A stretch of 64,000 bases of DNA from contig NC_015658.1 of NCBI RefSeq assembly GCF_000217715.1, forward strand, positions 124,001-188,000, in the 5' to 3' direction. Source of the stretch: Halopiger xanaduensis SH-6 (GTDB lineage: Archaea; Halobacteriota; Halobacteria; Halobacteriales; Natrialbaceae). The stretch's first letter is position 1; the number at the start of each line of letters is the position of its first letter. Below the pieces are notes generated by a model. The model had not been told where the DNA came from, did no database searches, and worked only from the letters and a program-made list of their open reading frames with translations. Shown here in pieces: positions 34,805 to 44,624 of this stretch. The translations under genes were made by a program, and so were the position numbers.

Positions 34805-37771
34805 ATGGCGCAGATGACGAGAACGGACGACCACGAGATTGCCGTCCTCGAGACTGACGGCACTGGAGTCGGTGAGACACGTGCGGGGACAGCTCCTGTC
34901 GTTCCGCTAGTCGGTGGTTCGACGGCACAGATTCGGTACGTGGCCGACGCGCCGGTCGTCGAAATCGCTGTCGACGATCTGCAGGCTGACATCGACCGCG
35001 TTACCGGCCAGTTGCCGACCTGCGATTCCGGTCTCGACGATATCAGCGGACGAGCGATCGTCGTCGGGACCTACGGCGTCGACGACGCGTTCGACCGAAC
35101 GGTCGACCAACTCGCGACCGACGACGAGTGCGACCACGGACTCGAGGCCCGCGAGAGTTACTTCCTCTGGGCGGGTTCAGGCGACGATGCGCCGTTCGGC
35201 GCGGACGACGCGCTGGTGATCGCGGGGAGCGATCCCCGCGGGACCGCCTACGGCGTCTACGAATTCGCCCGCCGGCTCGGCGTCTCGCCGTGGTACTGGT
35301 GGGCGGACGTCCCGACGCCCGAGCGCGACGCCGTCCGCGTTACGGCGGGCCTCGAGCGGGACGGACCGCCGTCGGTTCGGTACCGCGGGCTGTTCATCAA
35401 CGACGAGGATTTCGGCTTTCGCGAGTGGGCCCAGCGGACGCACGACCCGCCGACGCCGGACGGAATCGGGCCGAAGACGTACGAGCGGGTGTTCGAACTC
35501 CTCCTCCGGCTCAAGGGGAATACGATCTGGCCGGCGATGCACGAGGGGACGCGAGCGTTCTACCGATATGAGGGCAATCGCGAGGCCGCCGAACGGTACA
35601 GCATCGTCGTCGGCACTTCCCACTGCGAGCCGATGCACCGAAACAATGTCGACGAGTGGGACGCGTCGACGGACGGCGAGTGGAACTACGAGACCAACGC
35701 CGAGCGGATCCGCGAGTACTGGGACGACCGCGTCGCCGAGGTCGCGGGCCACGAGAACGTGTTTACCGTCGGGATGCGCGGCATCCACGACTCCGGCATG
35801 CCCGGCGGCGACACCCGCGACGAGCGCGTCGCCCTCCTTCAGCGAGTGCTCGACGATCAGCGCGACATCCTCGAGGAACACCACGACGCGCCGGCCGAGT
35901 CCGTCCCGCAGATATTCTGCCCGTACAAGGAGGTCCTCGACCTCTACCGAAACGGCCTCGAGGTGCCCGACGACGTTTGTATCGTCTGGCCCGACGATAA
36001 CTTCGGCTACCTCCGGCGCTTGCCGACCGACGAGGAACGATCGCGATCCGGCGGTCACGGCGTCTACTATCACCTTTCGTACTGGGGACGGCCGCACGAC
36101 CACCAGTGGCTCTGTTCGGTTCCGCCGGCGCTGATCCGCGAGGAACTCCAGCGGGCGTACCGCCGCGACGTCGATCGGCTCTGGATCGCGAACGTCGGGG
36201 ACATCAAGCCCGCGGAGACGGAGACGGAGTACTTCTTCGAGTTAGCCTGGGACGTCGAGGGCGTCGCGGCGCGATCGACGACCGACTGGCTTACCGAATG
36301 GGCCGCCCGAAAGTTCGGCCCGTCCCGCGCAGCCGACATCGCCGACGTGCTCGCGGAGTACTATCGGCTCGCGCTCGCTCGCAAACCGGAACACGTCGGC
36401 TGGAACTCGGTGTACCCCGACACCGAGAAGAACGAACCGACGTTCAGCGCGATCGACCACGGCGACGAGGCGCGGCGACGGCTCGAGGCGTACGAACGGA
36501 TCGACGAGACGGCCGCGGCGATCCGCGAGGACCTCCCTGCGGAATCGCGGACGGCGTTTTTCCACCTCGTCGAGTACCCGATCCGCTGTGCGCGGGCGAT
36601 GAACGAGCGCGCGCTCGAGGCGATGCGGAGTCGCCTCTACGCGGGACAGGGGCGCACGGGTGCGGAGACGTACGCGGACCGATCGCGGGCAGCCTTCGAG
36701 CGGATCGAGGCGGCGACGGAACGGTACAACGCCTCGTCGGACGGGAAGTGGCGCGGGATGATGTCCGCGAGTCCGCGGGATCTGCCGGTGTTCGATCCGC
36801 CCGCGACCGGGCACGTGACTGACGATCAGGGGCCGACGCTGGACGTCACCGTCGAGGGATCGGCGGGCGTCGCCGGTACCGGACTGCGGGATCGCCGGTT
36901 GCCGACGTTCGTGCAGGGCGTCGATCGACCCCGGTTCGTCGACTGCTACAACCGCGGCACGGGCACGATCGAGTGGTCGGCGACGGTCGACGACGAGTGG
37001 ATCGATCTCGAGCGAACGGCTGGAATGTTCGACGAGGACGACCGGCTGTGGGTCACCGTCGATTGGGACGCCGCGCCCGATTCGGCGACGACCGGGCGGT
37101 TCCGGATCGAGGGTGCCGGACGGGAACTCGAGGTCGCGGTACCGATCCGACCGCGGGAGCAGCCGTCGCGATCGGCGGCGGCTGCTGACGGGAGCGAGTC
37201 GGGGTCGGCCGACGAACGGGCGCCGATCTTCGTTGAATCGAACGGTCGCGTCGCTATCGAGGCCGACCACCCGACGGCCGTCGAACAGGGAGACACACGC
37301 TGGGAACCGGTCGAGGGGCTCAGTCGAACGACCGGGACCGCGATGGTCAGTCGCCCGGTCGACGGTCCGCACATTGACGCCGATGCGGTCCACAGCCGGG
37401 CGGCTCGCCTCGAGTACGACTTCGTCGCCGACGCCGGCGACGTCCGCGTCGAGGTCCAGTTGCTACCCACCCACGGGCCGACTGACGGAACCCCCCACCG
37501 GTACGCGATCGGGATTGACGACGCCGAGCCGACGGTCGTCGATTTCGACGCCAACGGCGGCGAACACGATCCGCAGTGGCAGCGGAACGTGCTCCGCTCG
37601 AGCGTCCACTCGACGACCGACCACGAGCTCGATCGGGCCGGGCGCCACACGCTGTCGCTGTACGCGACGGATCCGGCCGTCGTCGTCGACCGGGTGCTCG
37701 TCATCACCGATGGCGAGGCTCGGCGATCGTATCTCGGGCCGCTCGAGACGCGCGATCGACGACTGGACTGA
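34805..37771 (+). CDS. GH115 family alpha-glucuronidase (glucuronoxylan/pectin side chains)
   Basis: 988 aa. Signature segments: ALVIAGSDPRGTAYGVYEFAR, LGVSPWYWWADVP, VRYRGLFINDEDFGF, LLRLKGNTIWPAMHEG, VVGTSHCEPMHRNN, VGMRGIHDSGMPGG and the repeated-like C-terminal beta regions (about residues 650-988). GH115 enzymes release 4-O-methyl-glucuronic acid from long xylan chains. No signal peptide is evident, so it probably acts in the cytoplasm. A TATA-like element at 34781-34790 would suit a leaderless start at the second Met codon (34814), 9 nt downstream. Next to uxuA and the oligosaccharide ABC genes. Confidence 0.9.
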   Translation: MAQMTRTDDHEIAVLETDGTGVGETRAGTAPVVPLVGGSTAQIRYVADAPVVEIAVDDLQADIDRVTGQLPTCDSGLDDISGRAIVVGTYGVDDAFDRTVDQLATDDECDHGLEARESYFLWAGSGDDAPFGADDALVIAGSDPRGTAYGVYEFARRLGVSPWYWWADVPTPERDAVRVTAGLERDGPPSVRYRGLFINDEDFGFREWAQRTHDPPTPDGIGPKTYERVFELLLRLKGNTIWPAMHEGTRAFYRYEGNREAAERYSIVVGTSHCEPMHRNNVDEWDASTDGEWNYETNAERIREYWDDRVAEVAGHENVFTVGMRGIHDSGMPGGDTRDERVALLQRVLDDQRDILEEHHDAPAESVPQIFCPYKEVLDLYRNGLEVPDDVCIVWPDDNFGYLRRLPTDEERSRSGGHGVYYHLSYWGRPHDHQWLCSVPPALIREELQRAYRRDVDRLWIANVGDIKPAETETEYFFELAWDVEGVAARSTTDWLTEWAARKFGPSRAADIADVLAEYYRLALARKPEHVGWNSVYPDTEKNEPTFSAIDHGDEARRRLEAYERIDETAAAIREDLPAESRTAFFHLVEYPIRCARAMNERALEAMRSRLYAGQGRTGAETYADRSRAAFERIEAATERYNASSDGKWRGMMSASPRDLPVFDPPATGHVTDDQGPTLDVTVEGSAGVAGTGLRDRRLPTFVQGVDRPRFVDCYNRGTGTIEWSATVDDEWIDLERTAGMFDEDDRLWVTVDWDAAPDSATTGRFRIEGAGRELEVAVPIRPREQPSRSAAAADGSESGSADERAPIFVESNGRVAIEADHPTAVEQGDTRWEPVEGLSRTTGTAMVSRPVDGPHIDADAVHSRAARLEYDFVADAGDVRVEVQLLPTHGPTDGTPHRYAIGIDDAEPTVVDFDANGGEHDPQWQRNVLRSSVHSTTDHELDRAGRHTLSLYATDPAVVVDRVLVITDGEARRSYLGPLETRDRRLD

Positions 37772-37797
37772 GGGCGGTCGCACCGCCGGTGATCGAG

Positions 37798-38001
37798 CTA
37801 GAACTGATCGAAGACGTCGATTTGAAAGTACGTCAGGATCGCGACGAGCGCCAACATGAACAGACAGAGCGCCGCAGTCATCGTCGCTGCGACGTACGAG
37901 CCGGTACCGGGTTCGAGATACGGGTACGAAAAGCCCAGCAGAATCAAGAAGAGGACGTTGATTCCGAACACGAACTTGAGTACCGGTCGAGTGCGGTCCA
38001 T
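37798..38001 (-). CDS. Small two-span membrane protein
   Basis: 67 aa from the ATG at 38001: basic start MDRTRPVLKFVFG, helices NVLFLILLGFSYPY and AATMTAALCLFMLALVAILTYF, tail IDVFDQF. It converges on the GH115 gene and is divergent from the binding-protein gene at 38139. One of several such small membrane ORFs in the sugar island. No family recognised. Confidence 0.55.
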   Translation of the reverse strand: MDRTRPVLKFVFGINVLFLILLGFSYPYLEPGTGSYVAATMTAALCLFMLALVAILTYFQIDVFDQF

Positions 38002-38105
38002 CGATCGACTACTGGGGGGCCATCGGACCATAAATTTTCCGCAGCGAGCCTCGTGACGAGCGCTGCACTCGATAACTGTCGTCTACGTGGCCAATTGATC
38101 AGAAA

Positions 38106-38116
38106 GATATATATGG
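38106..38116 (+). promoter_or_regulatory. TATA box of the ABC operon that decides the binding-protein start
   Basis: GATATATATGG, centre near 38111. An ATG at 38124 is only about 13 nt away, too close for a start site; the in-frame ATG at 38139 is about 28 nt away, the spacing of a leaderless archaeal transcript. This supports 38139 as the start. Confidence 0.65.
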
Positions 38117-38138
38117 TTCTATCATGAATACCTGTCCG

Positions 38139-40004
38139 ATGCCAACGAATAGCAATGATCAGAGGAGCGTAATTACTCGTCGGAACGCGCTGAAGAGTGG
38201 TGTTGCAGGTGGGATTGCGGCACTCGCTGGATGTTCGGGCGGCAACGGTAGCGGAAACCAGAGCGCTGATGTCGGCGGTGAACCGGTCGACGAACGCGTC
38301 GACAAACGGTTCACCAAGGCTCTCCACCGCGGCACCTACGACATGGACAACGCGTCGTGGAACCCCTTCGATCCGGCAAATTCGATGAACAACTTCGACC
38401 CGCCGGGACTGATATTCGATCCGTTGATCATTTACCACGAGAGCCACGACGAACTCCAGGGTGTGATCGCGAACAACTGGGAAGAAGAGGACGGATCCGT
38501 CCTCGTCGAACTCAGCGACGAGTGGACGTGGCACAACGGCGATCCGGTGACTGCTCACGACCTGACGACCAGACGCGACATCGAGTTTGCGATTTCCGAT
38601 ATCACGTCTCCGGATTCGGACGCGAACACGTACATTCAAGACTACGAGGCCGTCGACGATTACGCCATCCGATACCACCTACACGACGACTTCACCATGA
38701 AGTCCGTCCTCGCTAACGCTCTTCCGGCTATGGTCAGCGTCAAAGAGGACACGGGGAATCCCTCCTTCGGGGAGTGGCGCGACGACCTCGTTGACGTCGA
38801 TCCGGAGAGCGACGAGGCGTCACAGATCGTTTCGGACTTCCAGGAGTGGACGCCGGAACTCGACGAGGTTGTCGGGAACGGGCCGTTCCAGATCAAGGAC
38901 GTCACCGACTCCGTCTTCGTCGGGGAGATCTACGAGGACCATCCCAACGCGGAGAACATCTACTTTACCGAGTACGCAATCGAACATCACGAAGATCAGG
39001 TGCTCGCGTTCATGGAAGAGTCGGTCGACGCGATCGCGCTGAACCTGCCCGATTCGCCCGACGTCATGGACCGGCTACCGCCCCACCACGAGATCAATCG
39101 GGACTACGATCACGCCTGGTCGGTCCTGTTCAACTTCGGGAATTACGACTTCCCCAACTCGCCGACCGAGAATCCGAGCAACCAGCCGATTACCTCCGAC
39201 AGGCGGGTTCGACACGCGATTGCGTACGCGCTCGATAAAGAGAAACTCTGGGCATCGGTCCCCCAGGTGTACGACCTCTACGAGTTGCCGTCGACGTTCC
39301 TCAATCAGACTGCGGTCGACGAAGGAATCGTCGACGTTGAGGGGTACGACGACTACGCATTGGATCGAGATCAGGCCGCGTCACTGATGGAAGACGCGGG
39401 CTACCAGCGCGACGGCGGCCAGTGGTACGACGAAAACGGCGACGAGGCCCAACTCGTGCTGTACGCCCAGTCGTCCACCAGCGTGCAGGTCGACGCACTC
39501 GACGCGGTCCAAAGTCAGATGGAAGAGTTCGGGTTCAGCGTGAGCCTCGAAGCGGTCGACGAGGCGACCTACGGCGAAGCGCGACTCAACGGTGACCACG
39601 ATATCATCTTCGACAACCACCCGGTGTTCTCCATCCGCGGGCTCACGTGGGTCGACTTCGTCTGGTCGTGGTTCAGTCAGCTGAACCACGCCGATTACGA
39701 AAACACGAACTGGGAGATTCCTGCCGAGGTCGGGAATCCCGACGCCAGCGACACCATGGAGATCAACGTCATGGACCAGATCGAGCAACTGCACCTCACC
39801 GGTGACAACCAGTACGTCCAGAATCTGACCTGGTGGTACAATCAGGTGCTGCCGATGTACAACTGCGTTATCGCCGGCGACTACGGGGCGATCAACGCCA
39901 AGGACTGGCACGTCGACGCGTCCGAGGCGCTGCTCGACAACCGTACCGCCGAGTTCTACCTGACGAAAGTTCCGGACGCCGAACTGATTCCGTACGAGGA
40001 GTAA
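38139..40004 (+). CDS. ABC transporter substrate-binding lipoprotein, peptide/nickel/oligosaccharide family 5 (DppA-like)
   Basis: 621 aa from the ATG at 38139, chosen because the TATA box at 38106-38116 fits it. N-terminus: Tat-type RRNALKSGVAGGIAALAGCSGG, a twin-arginine signal ending in a lipobox Cys. The body is a family-5 solute-binding protein (WNPFDPANSMNN; LVELSDEWTWHNGDPVTAHD; DRRVRHAIAYALDKEKLW). In archaea and Thermotogales this family often carries oligosaccharides rather than peptides. It is followed by DppB, DppC and a DppDF-fusion ATPase in one operon, with plant-polysaccharide genes on both sides. Confidence 0.92.
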   Translation: MPTNSNDQRSVITRRNALKSGVAGGIAALAGCSGGNGSGNQSADVGGEPVDERVDKRFTKALHRGTYDMDNASWNPFDPANSMNNFDPPGLIFDPLIIYHESHDELQGVIANNWEEEDGSVLVELSDEWTWHNGDPVTAHDLTTRRDIEFAISDITSPDSDANTYIQDYEAVDDYAIRYHLHDDFTMKSVLANALPAMVSVKEDTGNPSFGEWRDDLVDVDPESDEASQIVSDFQEWTPELDEVVGNGPFQIKDVTDSVFVGEIYEDHPNAENIYFTEYAIEHHEDQVLAFMEESVDAIALNLPDSPDVMDRLPPHHEINRDYDHAWSVLFNFGNYDFPNSPTENPSNQPITSDRRVRHAIAYALDKEKLWASVPQVYDLYELPSTFLNQTAVDEGIVDVEGYDDYALDRDQAASLMEDAGYQRDGGQWYDENGDEAQLVLYAQSSTSVQVDALDAVQSQMEEFGFSVSLEAVDEATYGEARLNGDHDIIFDNHPVFSIRGLTWVDFVWSWFSQLNHADYENTNWEIPAEVGNPDASDTMEINVMDQIEQLHLTGDNQYVQNLTWWYNQVLPMYNCVIAGDYGAINAKDWHVDASEALLDNRTAEFYLTKVPDAELIPYEE

Positions 40005-40075
40005 TTCTCCCGGCATTCACCATCTGGGCATCCAATACGAAAATTAATTACACAGAATTACGACGTTATCATACA

Positions 40076-41071
40076 ATGGACTGGAAAATACGGCGATTCG
40101 GCCAGGCCCTGTTCACCGTCTGGGCAGTGGTTTCACTGACGTTCTTCATCACGCGGATGATGCCCGGTAATCCGGTGGACGCACTCGTCGCGCAAATCGG
40201 CCCGCAACTGGAAAATCCACAAGAGGCCTACGAACTCGCAGAGACCTACATGAACATCAACCCCCAGGACCCGCTTCACATCGCCTACATGGACTACATG
40301 GGCTCGATGCTCCAGGGTGATCTGGGACACTCGATGAGTCAGAACGCGTCGGTCAACGCCCTCATGGCCGAAGCGATCCCCTGGACGCTGTTCGTCATGA
40401 GCTGGGCGATCGCCATCAGTTTCGTCGTCGGTATCTCTCTCGGAGCGATCATGGCGTACTGGGAGGGGAGCACGTTCGACACCGTGCTTACCGGCTACGC
40501 GACGACCATCACGTCGATCCCCTTCTACGTGCTCGCGCTGTTGCTGCTGATCGTCTTCGCCTACCAACTCGGCTGGTTCCCGACGGGAGGACGCCAGCCG
40601 TCGGGTGTCGAAGCCGGATTCAACCTGCCGTTCATGCTGGGAATCATCCACCACGCGGCGCTACCCGTCATCTCGATGCTGGTCGGATCGGGTGCGGCCT
40701 CGCTGACGATGCGTGGAAACAGCGTTCGTATCCTCGGCGAGGACTACCTGCGCGTTGCCCGCCTTCGAGGGCTGGCAGACCGGACGATCGCCGTCCGGTA
40801 CGTCGCCCGAAACGCCATCTTGCCGATGTACACTGGACTGATGATCGCCATCGGGACGATGTTCGGCGGCGCCGTCGTCCTCGAGGAGATTTACACGTAC
40901 AGAGGCATGGGGTACTACATGATTCAGGCGGTCCGAATGCGCGACTACCCGCTGATGATGGGCGCGTTCACCGTCATTACGGTCGCGGTCGTCATCGCGC
41001 TGTTGATCGCCGACCTGACCTACGGAAAGATCGATCCGCGTGCAGGAGGTGGGAACCGTGAAGCGTTCTGA
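40076..41071 (+). CDS. ABC transporter permease, DppB-like
   Basis: 331 aa from the ATG at 40076. The N-terminus (DWKIRRFGQALFTVWAVVSLTFFITRMMPGNPVDAL) and the EAA motif (RVARLRGLADRTIAVRYVARNAILP) are those of BPD_transp_1 / DppB permeases; about six hydrophobic segments are present. A TATA-like AAATTAATTA lies about 30 nt before the ATG, so an extra promoter inside the operon is likely. The gene overlaps the following permease. Confidence 0.93.
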   Translation: MDWKIRRFGQALFTVWAVVSLTFFITRMMPGNPVDALVAQIGPQLENPQEAYELAETYMNINPQDPLHIAYMDYMGSMLQGDLGHSMSQNASVNALMAEAIPWTLFVMSWAIAISFVVGISLGAIMAYWEGSTFDTVLTGYATTITSIPFYVLALLLLIVFAYQLGWFPTGGRQPSGVEAGFNLPFMLGIIHHAALPVISMLVGSGAASLTMRGNSVRILGEDYLRVARLRGLADRTIAVRYVARNAILPMYTGLMIAIGTMFGGAVVLEEIYTYRGMGYYMIQAVRMRDYPLMMGAFTVITVAVVIALLIADLTYGKIDPRAGGGNREAF

Positions 41072-42215
41072 GGATCCGTCTTCCGAGACGACGGAACCGC
41101 AAGCGGGTACGTCGATCGACGAGTTCGTCCCCGCTCAGTCCGACGACGCGACTGACGGCGACACCGCTGACGGATCCGCGACGGCGGTACGAAGCGACGG
41201 CGGAACGGTCGGCTCGGACTCGCCGTTCGAGACCACCGCGTCCGTCGCAGAGACGCGCAGCGACCGGATCGACCGATTCCTCGAGGAGTACATCCGAACG
41301 CCGTGGTCGATTCTGCGCACCGACTGGCGGGCGCTCGCCGCCTTCGCGATCCTCGGCACCTACATCCTTATCGCGACCGTCGGGGTCTACCTGGTCGAAC
41401 CGACCGAGCCGGCCCACGGGCCGCAGTTGCTGGCCCCGTTCCAGAACTGGGAGTTCCCGCTCGGGACCACCTCGTCGGGCAAGGACGTGCTCTCCCTGGC
41501 GGTCCATTCGACGCCGTCGATCCTGATCATGATGGCGTCGGGTGCCGTGTTCACCGTCGTCATCGGCTCCCTCTTCGGTATCGTCGCCGGCTACAAGGGA
41601 GGGATAGTCGACACCGTCCTCAGTACGATCACGGACGTATTCATCAATATTCCCGGACTGCCACTCGTCATCGTCCTGGCCACGCTGTTAGAAGAGTGGA
41701 TCAACAATCCCGTGACGCTCGGTGTACTGCTAGCCGTCGCGGCGTGGGCGGGGCTGGCACGTGCGATTCGATCCCAGGTATTGACGATTCGCAGCGAGTC
41801 GTTCATCGAGGCGGCGCGAGCGATGGACCTGCCGATGCGGTGGATCCTCCTGCGAGAGATCGTTCCGCACCTGATGCCGTACATCGTAGTGAACATGATG
41901 AACGCGGCCCGTCGGGTCATCTTCGCGGCGGTTGCGCTGTACTTCCTCGGCGTGCTGCCGTTCTCCGACGCCAACTGGGGCGTCATGCTGAACAATGCGT
42001 ACAACAGTGGGGCGCTCTACCGTCTCAGTGCCGTCCACTGGCTGCTCGTCCCGATGATCGCCATCACGGGCATCGCGATCGGGCTCATCCTGCTCGCGCA
42101 GTCGCTGGACCAGGTGTTCAACCCCCGGATCAGGGCGCGTCATCAGGACCTGGGCGACGACGACCAGCTGGAACCGGACTCGGAAACCGACACCAAGGAC
42201 ATGATGAACGTATGA
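41058..42215 (+). CDS. ABC transporter permease, DppC-like
   Basis: 385 aa from a GTG at 41058. That start is set by the strong Shine-Dalgarno GGAGGTG (41045-41051) placed 6 nt before it; a GTG at 41040 has no such site. A long hydrophilic N-terminal tail (about 90 residues, Thr/Asp/Glu-rich) precedes the membrane part: AAFAILGTYILIATVGVYLV, then FPLGTTSSGKDVLSLAVHSTP and the EAA loop (EAARAMDLPMRWILLREIVP). It partners the DppB-like permease and ends at 42215 in an ATGA overlap with a 40-codon ORF. Confidence 0.92.
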   Translation: MKRSEDPSSETTEPQAGTSIDEFVPAQSDDATDGDTADGSATAVRSDGGTVGSDSPFETTASVAETRSDRIDRFLEEYIRTPWSILRTDWRALAAFAILGTYILIATVGVYLVEPTEPAHGPQLLAPFQNWEFPLGTTSSGKDVLSLAVHSTPSILIMMASGAVFTVVIGSLFGIVAGYKGGIVDTVLSTITDVFINIPGLPLVIVLATLLEEWINNPVTLGVLLAVAAWAGLARAIRSQVLTIRSESFIEAARAMDLPMRWILLREIVPHLMPYIVVNMMNAARRVIFAAVALYFLGVLPFSDANWGVMLNNAYNSGALYRLSAVHWLLVPMIAITGIAIGLILLAQSLDQVFNPRIRARHQDLGDDDQLEPDSETDTKDMMNV

Positions 42216-42334
42216 TTTCGGCTACGACGAACGCGACTTCGATGCGACCGACTCGACCGATTCGACCACCGTACGCGCACGCCGACGCCGATCAACGCGG
42301 CGACCGACGAACCGCGCTGGAGGTGTCGCGATGA
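42212..42334 (+). CDS. Short coupling ORF between permease and ATPase genes
   Basis: 40 codons, beginning MISATTNATSMRPTRP. It starts inside the permease stop (ATGA) and ends inside the ATPase start (ATGA), so ribosomes could pass from one gene to the next without leaving. Composition is basic and low-complexity; a functional peptide is doubtful, and it may only act as a translational bridge. Confidence 0.3.
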   Translation: MISATTNATSMRPTRPIRPPYAHADADQRGDRRTALEVSR

Positions 42335-44523
42335 CGGTCTCGCAGTCGGCAGCGGAAGTCGACCGACCGAACGGGGACGTCATCATGAAACTCCGCGATA
42401 CCTCCGTCGCGTTCGGCATGAACCGCGGACAGTCTCGCGTCCTCAATGACGTCGATTTCGACGTCCAGCGCGACGAAATCGTCGGCGTCATCGGCGAATC
42501 CGGCTCCGGAAAATCGATGTTCGCCTCGGCGATGCTCGACGCCGTGCCCGAACCGGGCGTCACGACCGGCAACGTGACCTACTACCCCGACGACGGCGAG
42601 CCGGTTTCCGTCACCGACCTCTCGAAGGAGGAGCTCCGGCAGTTCCGCTGGGAGGAGGTCTCGATGGTCTTCCAGGGCGCGATGAGTTCCTTTAACCCGG
42701 TCCTGAAGATACGCACTCACTTCGTCGAGACGCTCACCGCCCACGACTACAACGTTGAGCGGGGTCTCGAGCGCGCGAAGGACCTCCTCGAGGACCTCTA
42801 TCTCGAACCGGAGCGCATGCTCGAGTCCTACCCGCACGAACTCTCCGGCGGGATGAAACAGCGCGTACTGATCGCGCTGAGTCTGGTCCTGGATCCGGAG
42901 ATGCTCGTGATGGACGAGCCGACCGCTGCGCTCGACCTGCTGATGCAGCGGTCGATCATCTCGCTGCTCGAGGAGATCAAGGAGAAACACGACCTCACGA
43001 TCGTGTTCATCACGCACGACCTGCCGCTGGTCGCCGACCTCGCGGATCGACTCGCGGTGCTGTACGCGTTCGAGTTCGCGGAGATCGGTCCGGCCGAAGA
43101 GATCCTCGCGGATCCAGCCCACCCCTACACGCGGGCGTTACTGAACGCGACGCCGAACCTCTCGGCGCCGCTCGAGGAGATGCGGCCGATCGAGGGCGAG
43201 AGCCCGGATCCGGTCAACATCCCGGAGGGCTGTTCCTACCACCCGCGGTGTCCGCTCGCGGACGCCGAATGTCGGGCCCACGACCCCGACGCGTACGACG
43301 CCGGCGAGGATCACGACGTCTACTGTCACCACTGGGAGGACTCGATCGAAAACATCGATAAAGCGTTCGCCAAGTCCGACTCGAGCGACCTGGTCAGGCG
43401 GACGGCCGCCGATCGGACGGCAGCCGAAGAGCCGGTCGTGTCGTTGAACGACGTCGAGGTAGAGTTCGGCTCCGAGAACGACGGGTTGCTCGACTTCGGC
43501 GACTCGGACGTGGTTACGGCCGTCGACGGCGTCTCGCTCGATATCTACGAGAACGACGTGGTCGTCCTCGTCGGCGAATCGGGCTGTGGCAAGACCACGC
43601 TCGGAAAGACCGCCGTCGGACTGCAGCAGCCGACCGATGGAACGATCGAGTACAAGGGACAGGACATCTGGGAAGGCAGCGGCAACAGTAGCACCCTTGC
43701 CGACAAAGAGATTCGACGGGCGCTTCAGATCGTCCACCAGGACCCCGGCAGTTCGCTCAACTCCCACCACCGCGTGCGGACGATCCTCGAGACGCCACTC
43801 AAGCGGTGGCACTCGGATCTCGACGGAAACGACCGCCGAGAGCGGATCCTGGGGATGCTCGAGTACGTCGGGATCAGTCCGCCGGAGGACTACATCGATC
43901 GGTACCCACACCAGCTCTCCGGTGGCGAGAAACAGCGGGTCGCGCTCATCCGCGCGATGCTGATCAATCCGGATCTCATCCTCGCCGACGAAGCAGTGTC
44001 GGCGCTCGACGTCTCGTTGCGGGTCAGCATGATGGATCTGATGATCGAACTGCAGGACATGTTCGATACGTCGTTCCTGGCGATTTCCCACGACCTCTCG
44101 AACGCTCGCTACTTCGCCGAGAAGACCGGCGGCCGGATCGGCGTCATGTACCTCGGCGAACTCGTCGAGATCGGCTCGCCCGAACAGATCATTCACAACC
44201 CGCAGCACCCCTACACGCAGGCGCTACGGTGGGCGACGCCGGAACTCGATCGCGCCGGCGCCGAGGACACCGACGAGAACCCGATGCGAACGATCGACGT
44301 CCCCGACCAGACGAACATGCCCTCGGGCTGTCGCTACCACACGCGCTGTCCGAAGGCGCGAGAGGTCTGTCGGACGGAGAAACCGGAGCTGATCGATTGT
44401 ACCGACGAGGACGGCGTCCAACACACCGCCTGCTTCCGCGCGCTCGAGAACCACGAGTACTGGAACAGCGAGCCGATCGCGGAGGAGCCACCGGCCGCGG
44501 AAGGGACGGGCGACGCCGACTGA
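42331..44523 (+). CDS. ABC transporter ATPase with two fused domains, DppD-DppF fusion
   Basis: 730 aa containing two full ATPase domains. Domain 1: Walker A GESGSGKS (residues 55-62), signature LSGGMKQRV, Walker B LVMDEPTAALD and switch THDLP. Domain 2: Walker A GESGCGKT (415-422), signature LSGGEKQRV, Walker B LILADEAVSALD. Each ends in the Cys-rich oligo_HPY segment (YHPRCPLADAEC and YHTRCPKAREVC). Shine-Dalgarno GGAGGTG at 42319-42325 sets the start. One chain replaces the usual DppD and DppF pair and energises the importer encoded upstream. Confidence 0.93.
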   Translation: MTVSQSAAEVDRPNGDVIMKLRDTSVAFGMNRGQSRVLNDVDFDVQRDEIVGVIGESGSGKSMFASAMLDAVPEPGVTTGNVTYYPDDGEPVSVTDLSKEELRQFRWEEVSMVFQGAMSSFNPVLKIRTHFVETLTAHDYNVERGLERAKDLLEDLYLEPERMLESYPHELSGGMKQRVLIALSLVLDPEMLVMDEPTAALDLLMQRSIISLLEEIKEKHDLTIVFITHDLPLVADLADRLAVLYAFEFAEIGPAEEILADPAHPYTRALLNATPNLSAPLEEMRPIEGESPDPVNIPEGCSYHPRCPLADAECRAHDPDAYDAGEDHDVYCHHWEDSIENIDKAFAKSDSSDLVRRTAADRTAAEEPVVSLNDVEVEFGSENDGLLDFGDSDVVTAVDGVSLDIYENDVVVLVGESGCGKTTLGKTAVGLQQPTDGTIEYKGQDIWEGSGNSSTLADKEIRRALQIVHQDPGSSLNSHHRVRTILETPLKRWHSDLDGNDRRERILGMLEYVGISPPEDYIDRYPHQLSGGEKQRVALIRAMLINPDLILADEAVSALDVSLRVSMMDLMIELQDMFDTSFLAISHDLSNARYFAEKTGGRIGVMYLGELVEIGSPEQIIHNPQHPYTQALRWATPELDRAGAEDTDENPMRTIDVPDQTNMPSGCRYHTRCPKAREVCRTEKPELIDCTDEDGVQHTACFRALENHEYWNSEPIAEEPPAAEGTGDAD

Positions 44524-44624
44524 GCGACGTCGACGGGTTTTCGGCTTCTATTTGTTTCGGATGAACCCGGTGAAAAGCGACGGCGAGTAACAGTGGCGGC
44601 GATAATCGAATTCTCCAGTCAGAA

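Noticed and set aside
38124-38138. ATG at 38124 as start of the binding protein
   Set aside because: It is about 13 nt from the TATA box, so it would lie upstream of the transcription start; 38139 fits better.
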